From Hexactinellida sp. DTS-2022 (Eukaryota; Porifera; Hexactinellida), in NCBI GenBank assembly GCA_028753945.1, contig JAPNXP010000007.1:682001-746000 (forward strand): 64,000 nucleotides of DNA, given 5' to 3'. The notes under the pieces were generated by a model. The model worked only from the letters and a program-made list of their open reading frames with translations, was not told the origin of the DNA and ran no database searches. Shown one piece after another: positions 42,009-50,899 of this stretch. A program made the position numbers and the translations under genes. Each line of letters opens with the position of its first letter. Position 1 is the stretch's first letter.

Positions 42009-43784
42009 TTAATTGTGTTATTATTGAGTGTCTATATTTATGTTATTTGGTATTAGATTATTATTATTAGTGTGATAATATTAGATCTTAACTTCATGTC
42101 ATGGAATACTCTATAAATATTCATATTATGCCATAATTTCTTACTTAAAAGTTAAAACACATTTATAATCCCAATATACTTTATAGTGATTACAAATACA
42201 ATAAGAAAATTTCAAATTGTTTATATAATAATACTTGTTTACTATTTATCTCTAAGAATAATGTTATTAACCGACACAATTTATTTGCTTTCTCCCAAAT
42301 GGGAAGTTGCACGTTGATTGTCTAATTATTTTTGTTTAAATAAGTTATGATAAGCCACTTACAGTTATTTTGAAATTCGTGAGGATTTGTTGCTTACTTG
42401 CATGTTTTATTACTCTTGGGCAATTTTGTTTAAATTTAACATTATACTATACCTGAACTTGATTTCATGTATGCTAACTTTGAATATGTGGGTCGAGGAT
42501 TAATATAGATTGTACTCCACTCTAGTTTGAAAGTCTGGTTATGTAGAAATACAAATTAACATAATCTACTATTACCTTACTCATGTTAGAAATTAAACTT
42601 CTGTTTCAGTTTTCTACTCATTAAAATAGAACATTTGTACCTAATCTTCAAACAATGATAACTTGACCAACTCTATAGGTTTACATTATTCTATTGTATT
42701 AAGTACTTTTATGGATATTTTATCTCAAACCTACTCTATATTGTTGGTATTATTATTATTGTGAACCACATAATAGATTGTACAGTAACCACATCTATAG
42801 ATTTAAGAATACATCATAATTTTGCAATTCTTTAGTTAGTTTTACAAGTTGTTCTTATTATTATGTTAATTAATCCATTGATTAATCAATATATAAATGC
42901 TTAGTAATATTACTGGACACACTAATATATTTTGATTTGTTTGATTAAATAAATTTTAGTCTGTTTATTTACGCATATATTATTTATTTACATTTCTGAG
43001 ATAGATAAGTGCTTCTGTTGGAGTTTGGCTCATTTTTCGAACAAATAAATACGTCTTTATATAAATTCTCTTAGAATTGAGTTTTCTACCGAAGAGAATT
43101 ATCGACTTAGTTTATAGGTTTGATATTTGTTCTACTTCTGTTTATATTATCATTGTGATGACTATTGAAGCCAATTTTCTACCTTTTATATAGAAATTAA
43201 ATTAAATTATTAAACTATATGATTTCTACTGGGAAGGTACATGTGTTATATAAACATTTCTACTCTTTTCAGGTGATGTTAATTTTTAGAATTTACATAA
43301 ATTTCAGTATTTAATTACTGGGCATTTATGTAAATTTGTAAGATGTGCTATTACCAGCTAAATAACTGCTTGTAACAATACTGTATTTTAAATTAGGAAT
43401 TATGTAAACTGATACTTTGAGGAGGAAAGGTTAGTTCTTGCTATTAATAGTAAATTAGAAGCGGTTAATTAACAGCATTTCTACCATCCCTACTCATTAC
43501 TGATTATAACGTAATTGAACTTAGTTTGAAACTAATTCTTAAAATTGAAATTAATCTAAATACGTATGTATTATGTTTCACTCCAATATACGTACAGACC
43601 ATTATACGTACTTGTAACTTAGACTTTCAATATAATGACCTCAATCACAATTTGAGTATTATAGAGGGAATTTATCTAGATTCTAGTTAAATTAAATTCT
43701 TTATTTTAGTTCTATTGATAGTATACTACAATTATGCTAGTTTTTGATAGGTCAGTGTATGTATTTCTACTATATATGGTAAAC
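42009..43784. other. Long AT-rich spacer without recognisable features
   Basis: I see no gene, no MITE family word and no tandem array here. It is the least structured stretch of the window. Confidence 0.5.
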
Positions 43785-43862
43785 CCTGTTAGTACGTATA
43801 CTTGGATAATACGCACTTATTTATATTCCCGAGGGGGTACGTTATAACCAAGTTCTACTGTA
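43785..43862. mobile_element. GTTAGTACGTA-type MITE, short
   Basis: TATGGTAAACCCTGTTAGTA at left, ACCAAGTTCTACTGTA at right, 78 bp. Relative of 11096-11552. Confidence 0.65.
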
Positions 43863-43940
43863 TAACCTCAATAGTGTACTATGTAAGACAATAATTTACA
43901 CAATATTCTGTTTGACAGATTTCAGTGCTTAGTCAGGAAA

Positions 43941-44010
43941 TACAGTCAACTCCGCTTTTTAATCGTTTCACTCGCTATATCCAAGGGTAGTTTGACCCGA
44001 AAAATTACAT
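43941..44010. mobile_element. B-family MITE left end
   Basis: TACAGTCAACTCCGCTTTTT then GGTAGTTTGACCCG. The right end is missing. Confidence 0.5.
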
Positions 44011-44036
44011 AATAAAAGGTGTTGGCCGATATTAAG

Positions 44037-44139
44037 TACAGTAGAACCTGCGTAATCCGACCCCTATAATCCGGTATTCGCCTTAATCCGACACAAATTT
44101 CCTATCCCAACAAGTGTCGGTTAGACAGGTTCTACTGTA
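44037..44139. mobile_element. CGTAATCCGACC-type MITE
   Basis: TACAGTAGAACCTGCGTAAT at left, TTAGACAGGTTCTACTGTA at right; interior word TAATCCGACAC. Only this complete copy is seen in the window. Confidence 0.8.
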
Positions 44140-44140
44140 A

Positions 44141-44337
44141 TACAGTCAGGTCTGCTTATTATGAACAAGATTTCGTATGCTTAATATGAAGATTTTTTAT
44201 TATGAACAAACCCTACGGTCCAATTTAACAACTTACATAGGGTTTGTATTAAGTTGAGTTCTCTTATTATGAAGTCTCTCTATTATGAACACAATTTTTG
44301 GTCCCTTGAATGTTCATAATAAAAGAACTTGACTGTA
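44141..44337. mobile_element. E-family MITE ending 20 bp before the PFDN4 start
   Basis: TACAGTCAGGTCTGCTTATT at left, AAGAACTTGACTGTA at right, complete copy. Directly follows the previous element and sits immediately before the PFDN4 ATG. Confidence 0.9.
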
Positions 44338-44357
44338 CTTTGTAATTGGATTCTAGC

Positions 44358-44750
44358 ATGAGTAGCTCAAAGGAATCTCTAGACGGAGTTAGTGTTAAGA
44401 AGGAAGATCAAGGAAATATCAACAAATTTGCAAGAAAGAACGCACTTCTCCAAGAACTGAGAGAAGAACTGAAGTTTAAAAAGGATGCTTTACAAGATAT
44501 CGAGGAGGGCGAGCTTAGCATATTGATAGCCCAAGACCCCCTGATACCTTATAAAGTAGGCGAAGTGTTTTTCGAACTTTCTCATGACAAAACTCAGTCT
44601 ATGTTAGATGAAGAAAAGTCACAATGCATGCAGCGAATAGGCCAGCTGGAAGAAGAGATATTGGGGATTGAAAGTATCCTGCAAGAATTGAAGGGGGAAT
44701 TGTATGCTAGATTTGGGACTAATATTAATTTGGAGCCGAATCCTACTTAA
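44358..44750 (+). CDS. PFDN4: Prefoldin subunit 4
   Basis: Intronless coding region of 130 residues (human 134). Prefoldin is the hexameric co-chaperone that passes nascent actin and tubulin to the CCT chaperonin; subunit 4 is a beta-type subunit. Two long coiled-coil helices flank the beta hairpin: NKFARKN near the N-terminus, LIPYKVGEVFFELSHDKTQ in the middle and LYARFGTNINLE at the end all match the family. The ATG at 44358 follows TTGGATTCTAGC, which could be a splice acceptor for a leader exon. The frame is open four codons further upstream but without an ATG. Three MITEs lie directly upstream. Confidence 0.93.
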   Translation: MSSSKESLDGVSVKKEDQGNINKFARKNALLQELREELKFKKDALQDIEEGELSILIAQDPLIPYKVGEVFFELSHDKTQSMLDEEKSQCMQRIGQLEEEILGIESILQELKGELYARFGTNINLEPNPT

Positions 44751-45087
44751 TTTTGTTAGTTTGAGAAGTCTTTATTGAATTCCTACTGTGTTATGTATTT
44801 GTAAGTATCAATTGGGTTATTATTAGTACCGTATTCCCAAATTTATCGAAGAAACTCCTATAAAATTACATTATTTTCATAAACGCGCACCCTTTTAACA
44901 CCTTTTTGTGTATTATACAGTATACCCGAAATATAGTATACAAATAATTTTTGTAGAAGTGGACTTGCTATAATGACTAATTAGTAATTATATATAATCA
45001 GTCACCTGTACATAGCGATCACTTAGTATATTCTCACAATACTGTATAATATCCAGTATCAAATATATCATAAAAATATTGAGCATC

Positions 45088-45256
45088 CTTATATGTAGAC
45101 CGTCTAGAAATAGACGGTCTATAAAAGCCCATACAAATAAGCCAAAAATTTGTAGACCGTCTATAAATTCTGTAGACCACTTGCTCTGCTTTTTATGGGT
45201 AATACTAATGCATAGGGAATAAAACCTGGTCTATTTCTAGACGGTCTACATATAAG
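45088..45256. mobile_element. N-family MITE
   Basis: CTTATATGTAGACCGTCTAG at left, TAGACGGTCTACATATAAG at right; near-identical inside to 21752-21919. The ends include the palindrome AGACCGTCTAGAAATAGACGGTCT. Confidence 0.8.
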
Positions 45257-45415
45257 ATATCTCAAAAATATTCCATATTACGTCATCAAAGCCACGGGCA
45301 ACTTGCTAGTACAAATTAACTTTAGTTACTGAAACTATTAAAATTAGTTAATATATTTCTTGTCTTACTATTGATATTTATACTAGTAGATCTTCTACTT
45401 CAGAGATAACTTTAG

Positions 45416-45423
45416 TATAAATA
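45416..45423 (+). promoter_or_regulatory. TATA box of the FADD-like gene
   Basis: TATAAATA starting 74 bp before the ATG, nearly the same spacing as in the two NHL genes at 910-4051. Confidence 0.5.
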
Positions 45424-45489
45424 AGAGCAAATGAGTGAAAAATTACAACCAAATATATTATATTACTCATCTAAACTCTACGAGATACA

Positions 45490-46296
45490 ATGTCTGATTT
45501 AGATAAATTAAAGAATTTTGTAGTTAAAATCGGTAGAACTTTAAATGGAAAAGATTCATCAAAGTTCGGCTCCCAAATCTTTTCATTTTGCTATGAAAAA
45601 GATATTCCCATCCCACCTAATTTGCGTGGTGACTCAAGCTTTCTAGAATTCATGGATTTCGCGTTTAAATACAGCTTAATAACTCCAACTAACACATATT
45701 TAATTTCTCAGTTATTATACGAGACTGAGAGATATGATCTGAATGAAGAACTTTATTATTTAGAAAAAGCATTTACAAAAGTTGAAAGGAAACCTCGCTC
45801 ACTTACAAACCCTGATGTACTAAGTGAAAAATCATACACTACTCCTATTCCAGTTTATAAAACAACAACAAAAACACAAACAAAACAACAACAAAACTAC
45901 AAAACTAGTAGTAAATCAGATGTCATGAAATTATTCTCAAAACTTAAAATTTCTTCAAAAACTGTTTCACATCGCAGAGTGTCTGAATCACAAGACACGA
46001 GGGATTGGAATAACATTATGCTCACTGATATACAGGTTATATCTTATTGCTCACAAATAGCACCAGATGAATGGAAGAAGCTCGCTGTAATTGGGTTTAA
46101 GTTAAATAACAGTCAAGTTGAGAGAATCGATTATGATTGCAGAACAATACAAGATAAAGCACTTTCTATATTTAGCGTTTGGAAGAATCTGTCTCTTGGA
46201 TCGCCATACCACCCTCCCTATACAGAACAAGGCCTTATGCAAGCTTTAGTAGAATCTAACTTGAATGGACTTATTTATAGACTATTCTTGGATTAA
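45490..46296 (+). CDS. FADD-like adaptor (death effector + death domain)
   Basis: Intronless, 268 residues. Residues ~5-92 fit a death effector domain: FSFCYEKDIPIPPNL, FLEFMDFAFKYSLI and ISQLLYETERYDL follow the helix pattern and RxDL-type end of the family. Residues ~172-265 fit a death domain (DEWKKLAVIGFKLNNSQVERID, then a long helix with W and the final LIYRLFL). A Lys/Thr/Gln-rich linker of about 75 residues separates them, much longer than in FADD, the two-domain adaptor that links death receptors to caspase-8. The order DED then DD is that of FADD. Orthology is inferred. An AATAAA lies at 46494. Confidence 0.7.
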   Translation: MSDLDKLKNFVVKIGRTLNGKDSSKFGSQIFSFCYEKDIPIPPNLRGDSSFLEFMDFAFKYSLITPTNTYLISQLLYETERYDLNEELYYLEKAFTKVERKPRSLTNPDVLSEKSYTTPIPVYKTTTKTQTKQQQNYKTSSKSDVMKLFSKLKISSKTVSHRRVSESQDTRDWNNIMLTDIQVISYCSQIAPDEWKKLAVIGFKLNNSQVERIDYDCRTIQDKALSIFSVWKNLSLGSPYHPPYTEQGLMQALVESNLNGLIYRLFLD

Positions 46297-46493
46297 AAAT
46301 ATTCAAACAGTCCCCACTGTGAAACCCTATATGGTGTCCATGTAATATCCCATTGAATTTATTATTCAACTGTCATACAATATAAATCCCAACTCTCTAT
46401 AAAAATCTTTGTTATATAAATTAATGATATTTGTCTTGTAAATTTGCATGATTCCTTAGCTATTGATTTAATCTTATTGTCAACATATTATTA

Positions 46494-46499
46494 AATAAA
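46494..46499 (+). terminator. Poly(A) signal of the FADD-like gene
   Basis: AATAAA 198 bp after the stop codon, in AT-rich DNA. Confidence 0.35.
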
Positions 46500-46643
46500 G
46501 TGGGGTATAAGTATAGCAAGTCCTGTTTTGCTCAAAAAGCATATATTTATCGAAAAGCTTGGAACCTTACACTTATAATGTACAGAGACTCACTGAGTGA
46601 AGAATTAATTTATTAAATTTTATCGAAAAATACCCTAACTTAG

Positions 46644-46781
46644 TACAGTAAAGCCTCGATTATCCGATCCCAATTTGTTGCATAAATTATAAGTATTAGT
46701 TTGCCTTAAATATTCGAACTGTAAATTATCCGAACTTGATTTACTGGTCCCAACTAGTTTGGATAATGAGGTTATACTGTA
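46644..46781. mobile_element. CGATTATCCGATCC-type MITE
   Basis: TACAGTAAAGCCTCGATTAT at left, ATGAGGTTATACTGTA at right; interior AAATTATCCGAAC. The ends look most like published Tigger/pogo termini of all the families here. Confidence 0.8.
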
Positions 46782-46795
46782 TCTTGTAATGGCAA

Positions 46796-46960
46796 TACAG
46801 TGGTGTTCGCCTAATAGCAAGTCACATTTTGCACGAAATTAACTTTAAATGCTTGCTTGTGGACAAAAAATAACTTGTTAATAGAGCAATATAACATAAT
46901 ATAATATAATATAATATATATAATATTATTGCTAATAAAGCATTGCTATTAACAACTGTA
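46796..46960. mobile_element. F-family MITE
   Basis: TACAGTGGTGTTCGCCTAAT at left, TGCTATTAACAACTGTA at right, with an AATAT microsatellite (46887-46926) inside. Decayed F-like words continue to about 47105. Confidence 0.8.
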
Positions 46961-47604
46961 ATTTCCTGTTATTCAAGGGACATTTGATTATAATATTACT
47001 TGCTTGCTATTAGAGCAACTGTTAATAGGCAAAATCAATTGTGCTCCCTGTTTGGAAACTGTTAATTAATTAAGCAATCTTGTTACAAGGAACTCCGCTG
47101 TATAACTGTTACAGAATAACTACTTATTCAGGTTACAAATTGCACTACAAGACCTCGGATATATGCCATTTAAAACAAGTAATATAAATTGTAAGCGCAT
47201 ATACCAGTAATGGAGTTCTATATTAATCTATAATATTAATGTATTTAATTATAAAAGGCGCCAAATATATTATTTCAGTATTTAAGGAGCAAAAAAGTGT
47301 ATTTTTCTGCATTTGCTGAAATATTTCCTTTTAGACCTTACATTAGACTTAGTCTTATTGACAATTATAATTGAGTATCTATTTAATCATTGTTAATTAA
47401 TATCTTGCATGTTAAATGATAAAGAACAATAATAATATAACTATTATTACTTATGTTTATACAGGGCTAAATTGCTCACAAATTGTTATTCTTCCTATAA
47501 TGAACGCGAATATACAACACGCTCCCATAATTTAATAATTATTTAAGAAAGTACAATTCTAACCATGCATAAATATTGTTTTCATAAAATATAATAAATA
47601 CTCG

Positions 47605-47821
47605 TACAGTGAACTCCCGTATAACGAAGTCGAATATAACGAAGTAACTGCCTTTAACGAAATTGAGATTTTCCCCCAGAGCACCAAATGCAATAATTAT
47701 TTAGTTTAACGAATATTTTAAAGAATATTAACGAATAGTTTAACGAATATTAACGAATATCCGGATATAACGAAGGAATTTACAGGTCCCCAAGCACTTC
47801 GTTATAACGAGAGTTCGCTAT
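47605..47821. mobile_element. G-family MITE ending 42 bp before the MEIG1 start
   Basis: TACAGTGAACTCCCGTATAA at left, TTATAACGAGAGTTCGCTATA at right; TAACGAATATT is repeated inside. The spacer 46961-47604 before it is otherwise AT-rich without a gene. Confidence 0.8.
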
Positions 47822-47862
47822 ATTAATTCTGGGCACTAAATATAGCAGTAATAACTATAGTT

Positions 47863-48159
47863 ATGGTTTCCAAGAACATCGATCTTCAGTTGACAGGCAC
47901 AGAAGTGAAAGCGCCCCCTCCGCCTAAAGGCACTAAGGTGTGGACGCCGATAATAGAAGACGCGTATCGTCTCCAACTAGCCGGCTTCAAAAACGAAGCG
48001 GAATATCTCGAAATATCGAAAGAAGCGAAAGTAGATCGCTGGCCAGACAAAGAGGGAGGGTTTATTAAAAAAATTAAAAGACAAGACGGTTCATTTTATT
48101 ATTTTAATCGAGAAAGAGAATGTTTGGACAAAGACGTGGCTAGCATACAAATATGTTGA
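47863..48159 (+). CDS. MEIG1: Meiosis expressed gene 1 homologue
   Basis: Intronless, 98 residues (human 88). MEIG1 is a small protein needed in mammals for sperm flagellum assembly, acting with PACRG at the manchette. The conserved core is clear: WTPIIEDAYRLQLAGFKNE, VDRWPDKEG, FIKKIKRQDGSFYYFNRERE and C-x-DK-x-V. The N-terminus has a Pro-rich addition (APPPPKGTK). It may serve cilia or flagella of sperm or somatic cells here; that is inference. A complete G-family MITE ends 42 bp before the ATG, so its promoter is probably inside or before that element. Confidence 0.92.
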   Translation: MVSKNIDLQLTGTEVKAPPPPKGTKVWTPIIEDAYRLQLAGFKNEAEYLEISKEAKVDRWPDKEGGFIKKIKRQDGSFYYFNRERECLDKDVASIQIC

Positions 48160-48773
48160 GATCGAGACTACTCACTTATTATGAACTGTGGATTATTATG
48201 CTTTGATTATTGTATTTAAAGGCAAACTATCATTTATGTATACTCGATTTAAATGGTAACAATTTATATACCCGCTTATTCTGGGCAAATCTTGGGAACC
48301 TAAAAGTCCAAAATTAAGACTGTAGTTTTAACAAAAATCGGGTTGATTATTGTAAACTAAAATATTAATATCATAATGCTAAAGTGAAAAGGGTGATACG
48401 TACATCTTTTATTTTAATTGTTAAACTGGGATCAAAGATAAGTTCATAGCTGCATAGTTACATTCAATTTACATTTGTTTATTTGTATATCGACCAACAC
48501 CTTTTCAGTAAAAAATCCTGGCTTTGCAATATTTTTTGGCCTATATAGACGAAATATAATTTGATCCATTTTACATTTATTTACCTCTCAGAAAGGTGTT
48601 GCAATACAGAAGTAAACAACTTGTCATTTATGCCAATGAATATAAGAATTACACATTGTTAATTAATTTCCCTCAATCGGGAACATTTAGAGTTACACAA
48701 GTTAATTACTCTTAGTCCAATAAAACAACAACAACAACAACAACAGCAACACAAATAAACTAGTATGTTTCAG
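48160..48773. other. Spacer between MEIG1 and NHL gene C
   Basis: Convergent gene ends. A K-family inverted repeat lies at 48484-48610 (CGACCAACACCTTTTCAG and CAGAAAGGTGTTG), and a CAA microsatellite at 48726-48746. Confidence 0.5.
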
Positions 48774-50252
48774 TTAATAAATATTTATACAAGTATTTCC
48801 TTCTGCGAACGCGCACACCACTCGGTTATCAGCTGTGAGACAGACCCCCTGACTGTTCGTAAGAGTTTCTTTCGTAATCTTTTTCTGTCCGATTTCCTGA
48901 ATCAAAATCCCTTCGTTTGAAAACACTTTGAGTGTATTTCCAGACAAAAAGCTTAGTATTATGATCCCATCTTTTGTCACACAGAAATAATTCGGTATAC
49001 AACTCTCCATTCCTAATCCACTTGTGCATAAAATTGATTTTATAGGTTTACATTCCTTTGTGAACATGTGCACACATGATGATGCATCCAAATCCAACAC
49101 GTATATGATATCCCTTATAGTGATGTCTTGTGGTTGTTGTAGTATTCCCTGCCCAAATATACTCTTAATCTTAAAATTAATTGCGAGAACACAAACTTGG
49201 TTGTTTCCTGTGTCAACAAGATAAACACTTCCCGAATCGATCGCTATACTTTTCAGTGATTTGAATCTTCCAGGTTCAATTCCTCGTTTGAATATACATA
49301 TATCGAGCAAACTAAAATCGCTTTTCCTATATTTTAAGACTCCATTTAACTTTTCATCAGTTACGAAACAAATCCCAAATTGAACAGCTACACTTGATGG
49401 GCCTTCTAAATCCCCGTTTCCGAATTCCGAGACAAAATCTCCCGTGGCACTGAAAACAACTATTTTGCGTAGTTCCCTAGATACCACATAGATATGCTGA
49501 GTTTTCTCTTCAAAGAATATTCCTCTCGGTTGTGTCAGTTGACCCATTTTATTGCCTTTCTGACCGAAACTTAGAATCGGTTTATTTCGTCCTTGAAAAG
49601 GTGACGAATCTGAAAGTAAATTTGGCGATGATTTAGCTTTACTTTGCCAGAATATTTTGGGCGGTTTTGAAACGAGTTTTTGTTCTTGAGGCGAGGTTTC
49701 CTTGGCTGAAGTTGCTATTGTACAAACATCTGTTATATTCACGTAGGAGCTAGAATCATCAAACTTTGGAATAAGTTTCGATTTATATTTTGGAGCCGGA
49801 ACTGGTGGAATTTTTCTCTGAGAAGAAACGGTTTTAGGATCTTCATATGGAGAATCCAATATCTCATAATAGTTGTGTACTTTTTTACTTTTAACCGTAA
49901 CTATATTACCTGTTGTTTCAATTAATTGGATTATTTGACTCGCATTGCTTTTGACTTGGTATTCAGGTTCTTTTATATTTTTATTGAGCTCTTCCGATTT
50001 TATTTGAATTGATACAAGTTTGTTTTCTAGGATATTTGAAGGTTGTTCATATTTTACACTCATTGCATTTATTTTTGCAACTTTATTTTCCAATTCTCGA
50101 ATATCTTGGATCATTTCCTGTCTTCTTTTACTCCACTCATTTCTCAATTTATTTAATTCTTTCAATAATTCTAATTTTCTTTTTTCCGCACTTTGAATAA
50201 TAGCTTCAAACATGGACTTAATTTTAGATTCAATGTCAGCGAAAACATCCAT
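48774..50252 (-). CDS. NHL-repeat protein C (coiled coil, Pro/Ser linker, NHL propeller)
   Basis: Intronless, 492 residues. Residues ~1-110 are a Lys/Glu-rich coiled coil; ~120-220 a disordered linker with tyrosines in acidic context (YYEILDSPYEDP) and a PVPAPKYK motif; ~225-492 about six NHL-like blades (QLTQPRGIFF, IYVVSRELRKIVVFSATGDFVSEFGNG, VYLVDTGNNQVCVL). No RING or B-box. It shares layout with the NHL pair at 910-4051 but is far diverged from it, so it is an older paralogue. The tyrosine motif could be a phosphorylation or SH2 site (inference). A (TA)n tract at 50286-50302 lies 35-50 bp upstream of the ATG and may act as TATA box. Confidence 0.83.
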   Translation of the reverse strand: MDVFADIESKIKSMFEAIIQSAEKRKLELLKELNKLRNEWSKRRQEMIQDIRELENKVAKINAMSVKYEQPSNILENKLVSIQIKSEELNKNIKEPEYQVKSNASQIIQLIETTGNIVTVKSKKVHNYYEILDSPYEDPKTVSSQRKIPPVPAPKYKSKLIPKFDDSSSYVNITDVCTIATSAKETSPQEQKLVSKPPKIFWQSKAKSSPNLLSDSSPFQGRNKPILSFGQKGNKMGQLTQPRGIFFEEKTQHIYVVSRELRKIVVFSATGDFVSEFGNGDLEGPSSVAVQFGICFVTDEKLNGVLKYRKSDFSLLDICIFKRGIEPGRFKSLKSIAIDSGSVYLVDTGNNQVCVLAINFKIKSIFGQGILQQPQDITIRDIIYVLDLDASSCVHMFTKECKPIKSILCTSGLGMESCIPNYFCVTKDGIIILSFLSGNTLKVFSNEGILIQEIGQKKITKETLTNSQGVCLTADNRVVCAFAEGNTCINIY

Positions 50253-50529
50253 ATTTACAGAATCCTATATCCTACTTTTTCTGTTATATATATATATATA
50301 TAATAACTGCTTTTATATTCCTATTTATTAGATAAGTGTAATTAGGTTAAGATTGGATTTCACTACGCACTTATCATAGTTTTGTAATATATAAGTGGTT
50401 ATATGATTGCAATCACAAATTTTTTTATTTGTTGATTAATATGAACAGTGACTTCGTTAGCATACATAATGGATAATATAACTCCTTTCTTATATTGTCA
50501 TCTTAAATCATGGATAATTGGATTGGATT

Positions 50530-50792
50530 TACCCAGGCGAGTAATTTTGAAAGGAAACTTGTCTAGGCCCGGAAATTAGTGAGATACTCCCATGACGTAA
50601 TACAAATTGAGTATTTTATGTAGGGCTGAAACGAATATTCGAAATGTAACGAACGAACCTTTTTCTAAACGAACGAATATTCGAATATTCGGTATATTCG
50701 TTTCAGCCCTAATTTTATGCGCGTGTGAGCAGTTCAACCTAGATCTAGGCGTGCAGAAAAATTGCCTGAATGAAAGCCTGTTTTCAATACTA
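50530..50792. repeat. I-family repeat interrupted by a small hAT element
   Basis: ACCCAGGCGAGTAATTTTGA at left and TTGCCTGAATGAAAGCCTG at right, as in the copy at 9610-9804. Interrupted at 50621-50711. Confidence 0.65.
50613..50719. mobile_element. hAT-like MITE with perfect 8-bp target duplication
   Basis: Element 50621-50711 (91 bp) starts TAGGGCTGAAACGAATATTC and ends ATATTCGTTTCAGCCCTA; ATTTTATG flanks it at 50613-50620 and 50712-50719. The copy at 9610-9804 lacks it and serves as an empty site. A truncated relative is at 63891-63970. Confidence 0.9.
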
Positions 50793-50899
50793 TTCAGTAG
50801 AAACAGTCGTGTAGCCAGAAATAATAATTTCTACCACTTTCTAATTATCTTTATTTTATAACTCAATCTTTAAGTTTGTTCGTTTAATTAGTACAATTT

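Noticed and set aside
44346-44357. Upstream TTG start for prefoldin 4
   Set aside because: The four extra codons lack an ATG and follow directly on a MITE end. The ATG at 44358 gives the normal family length.
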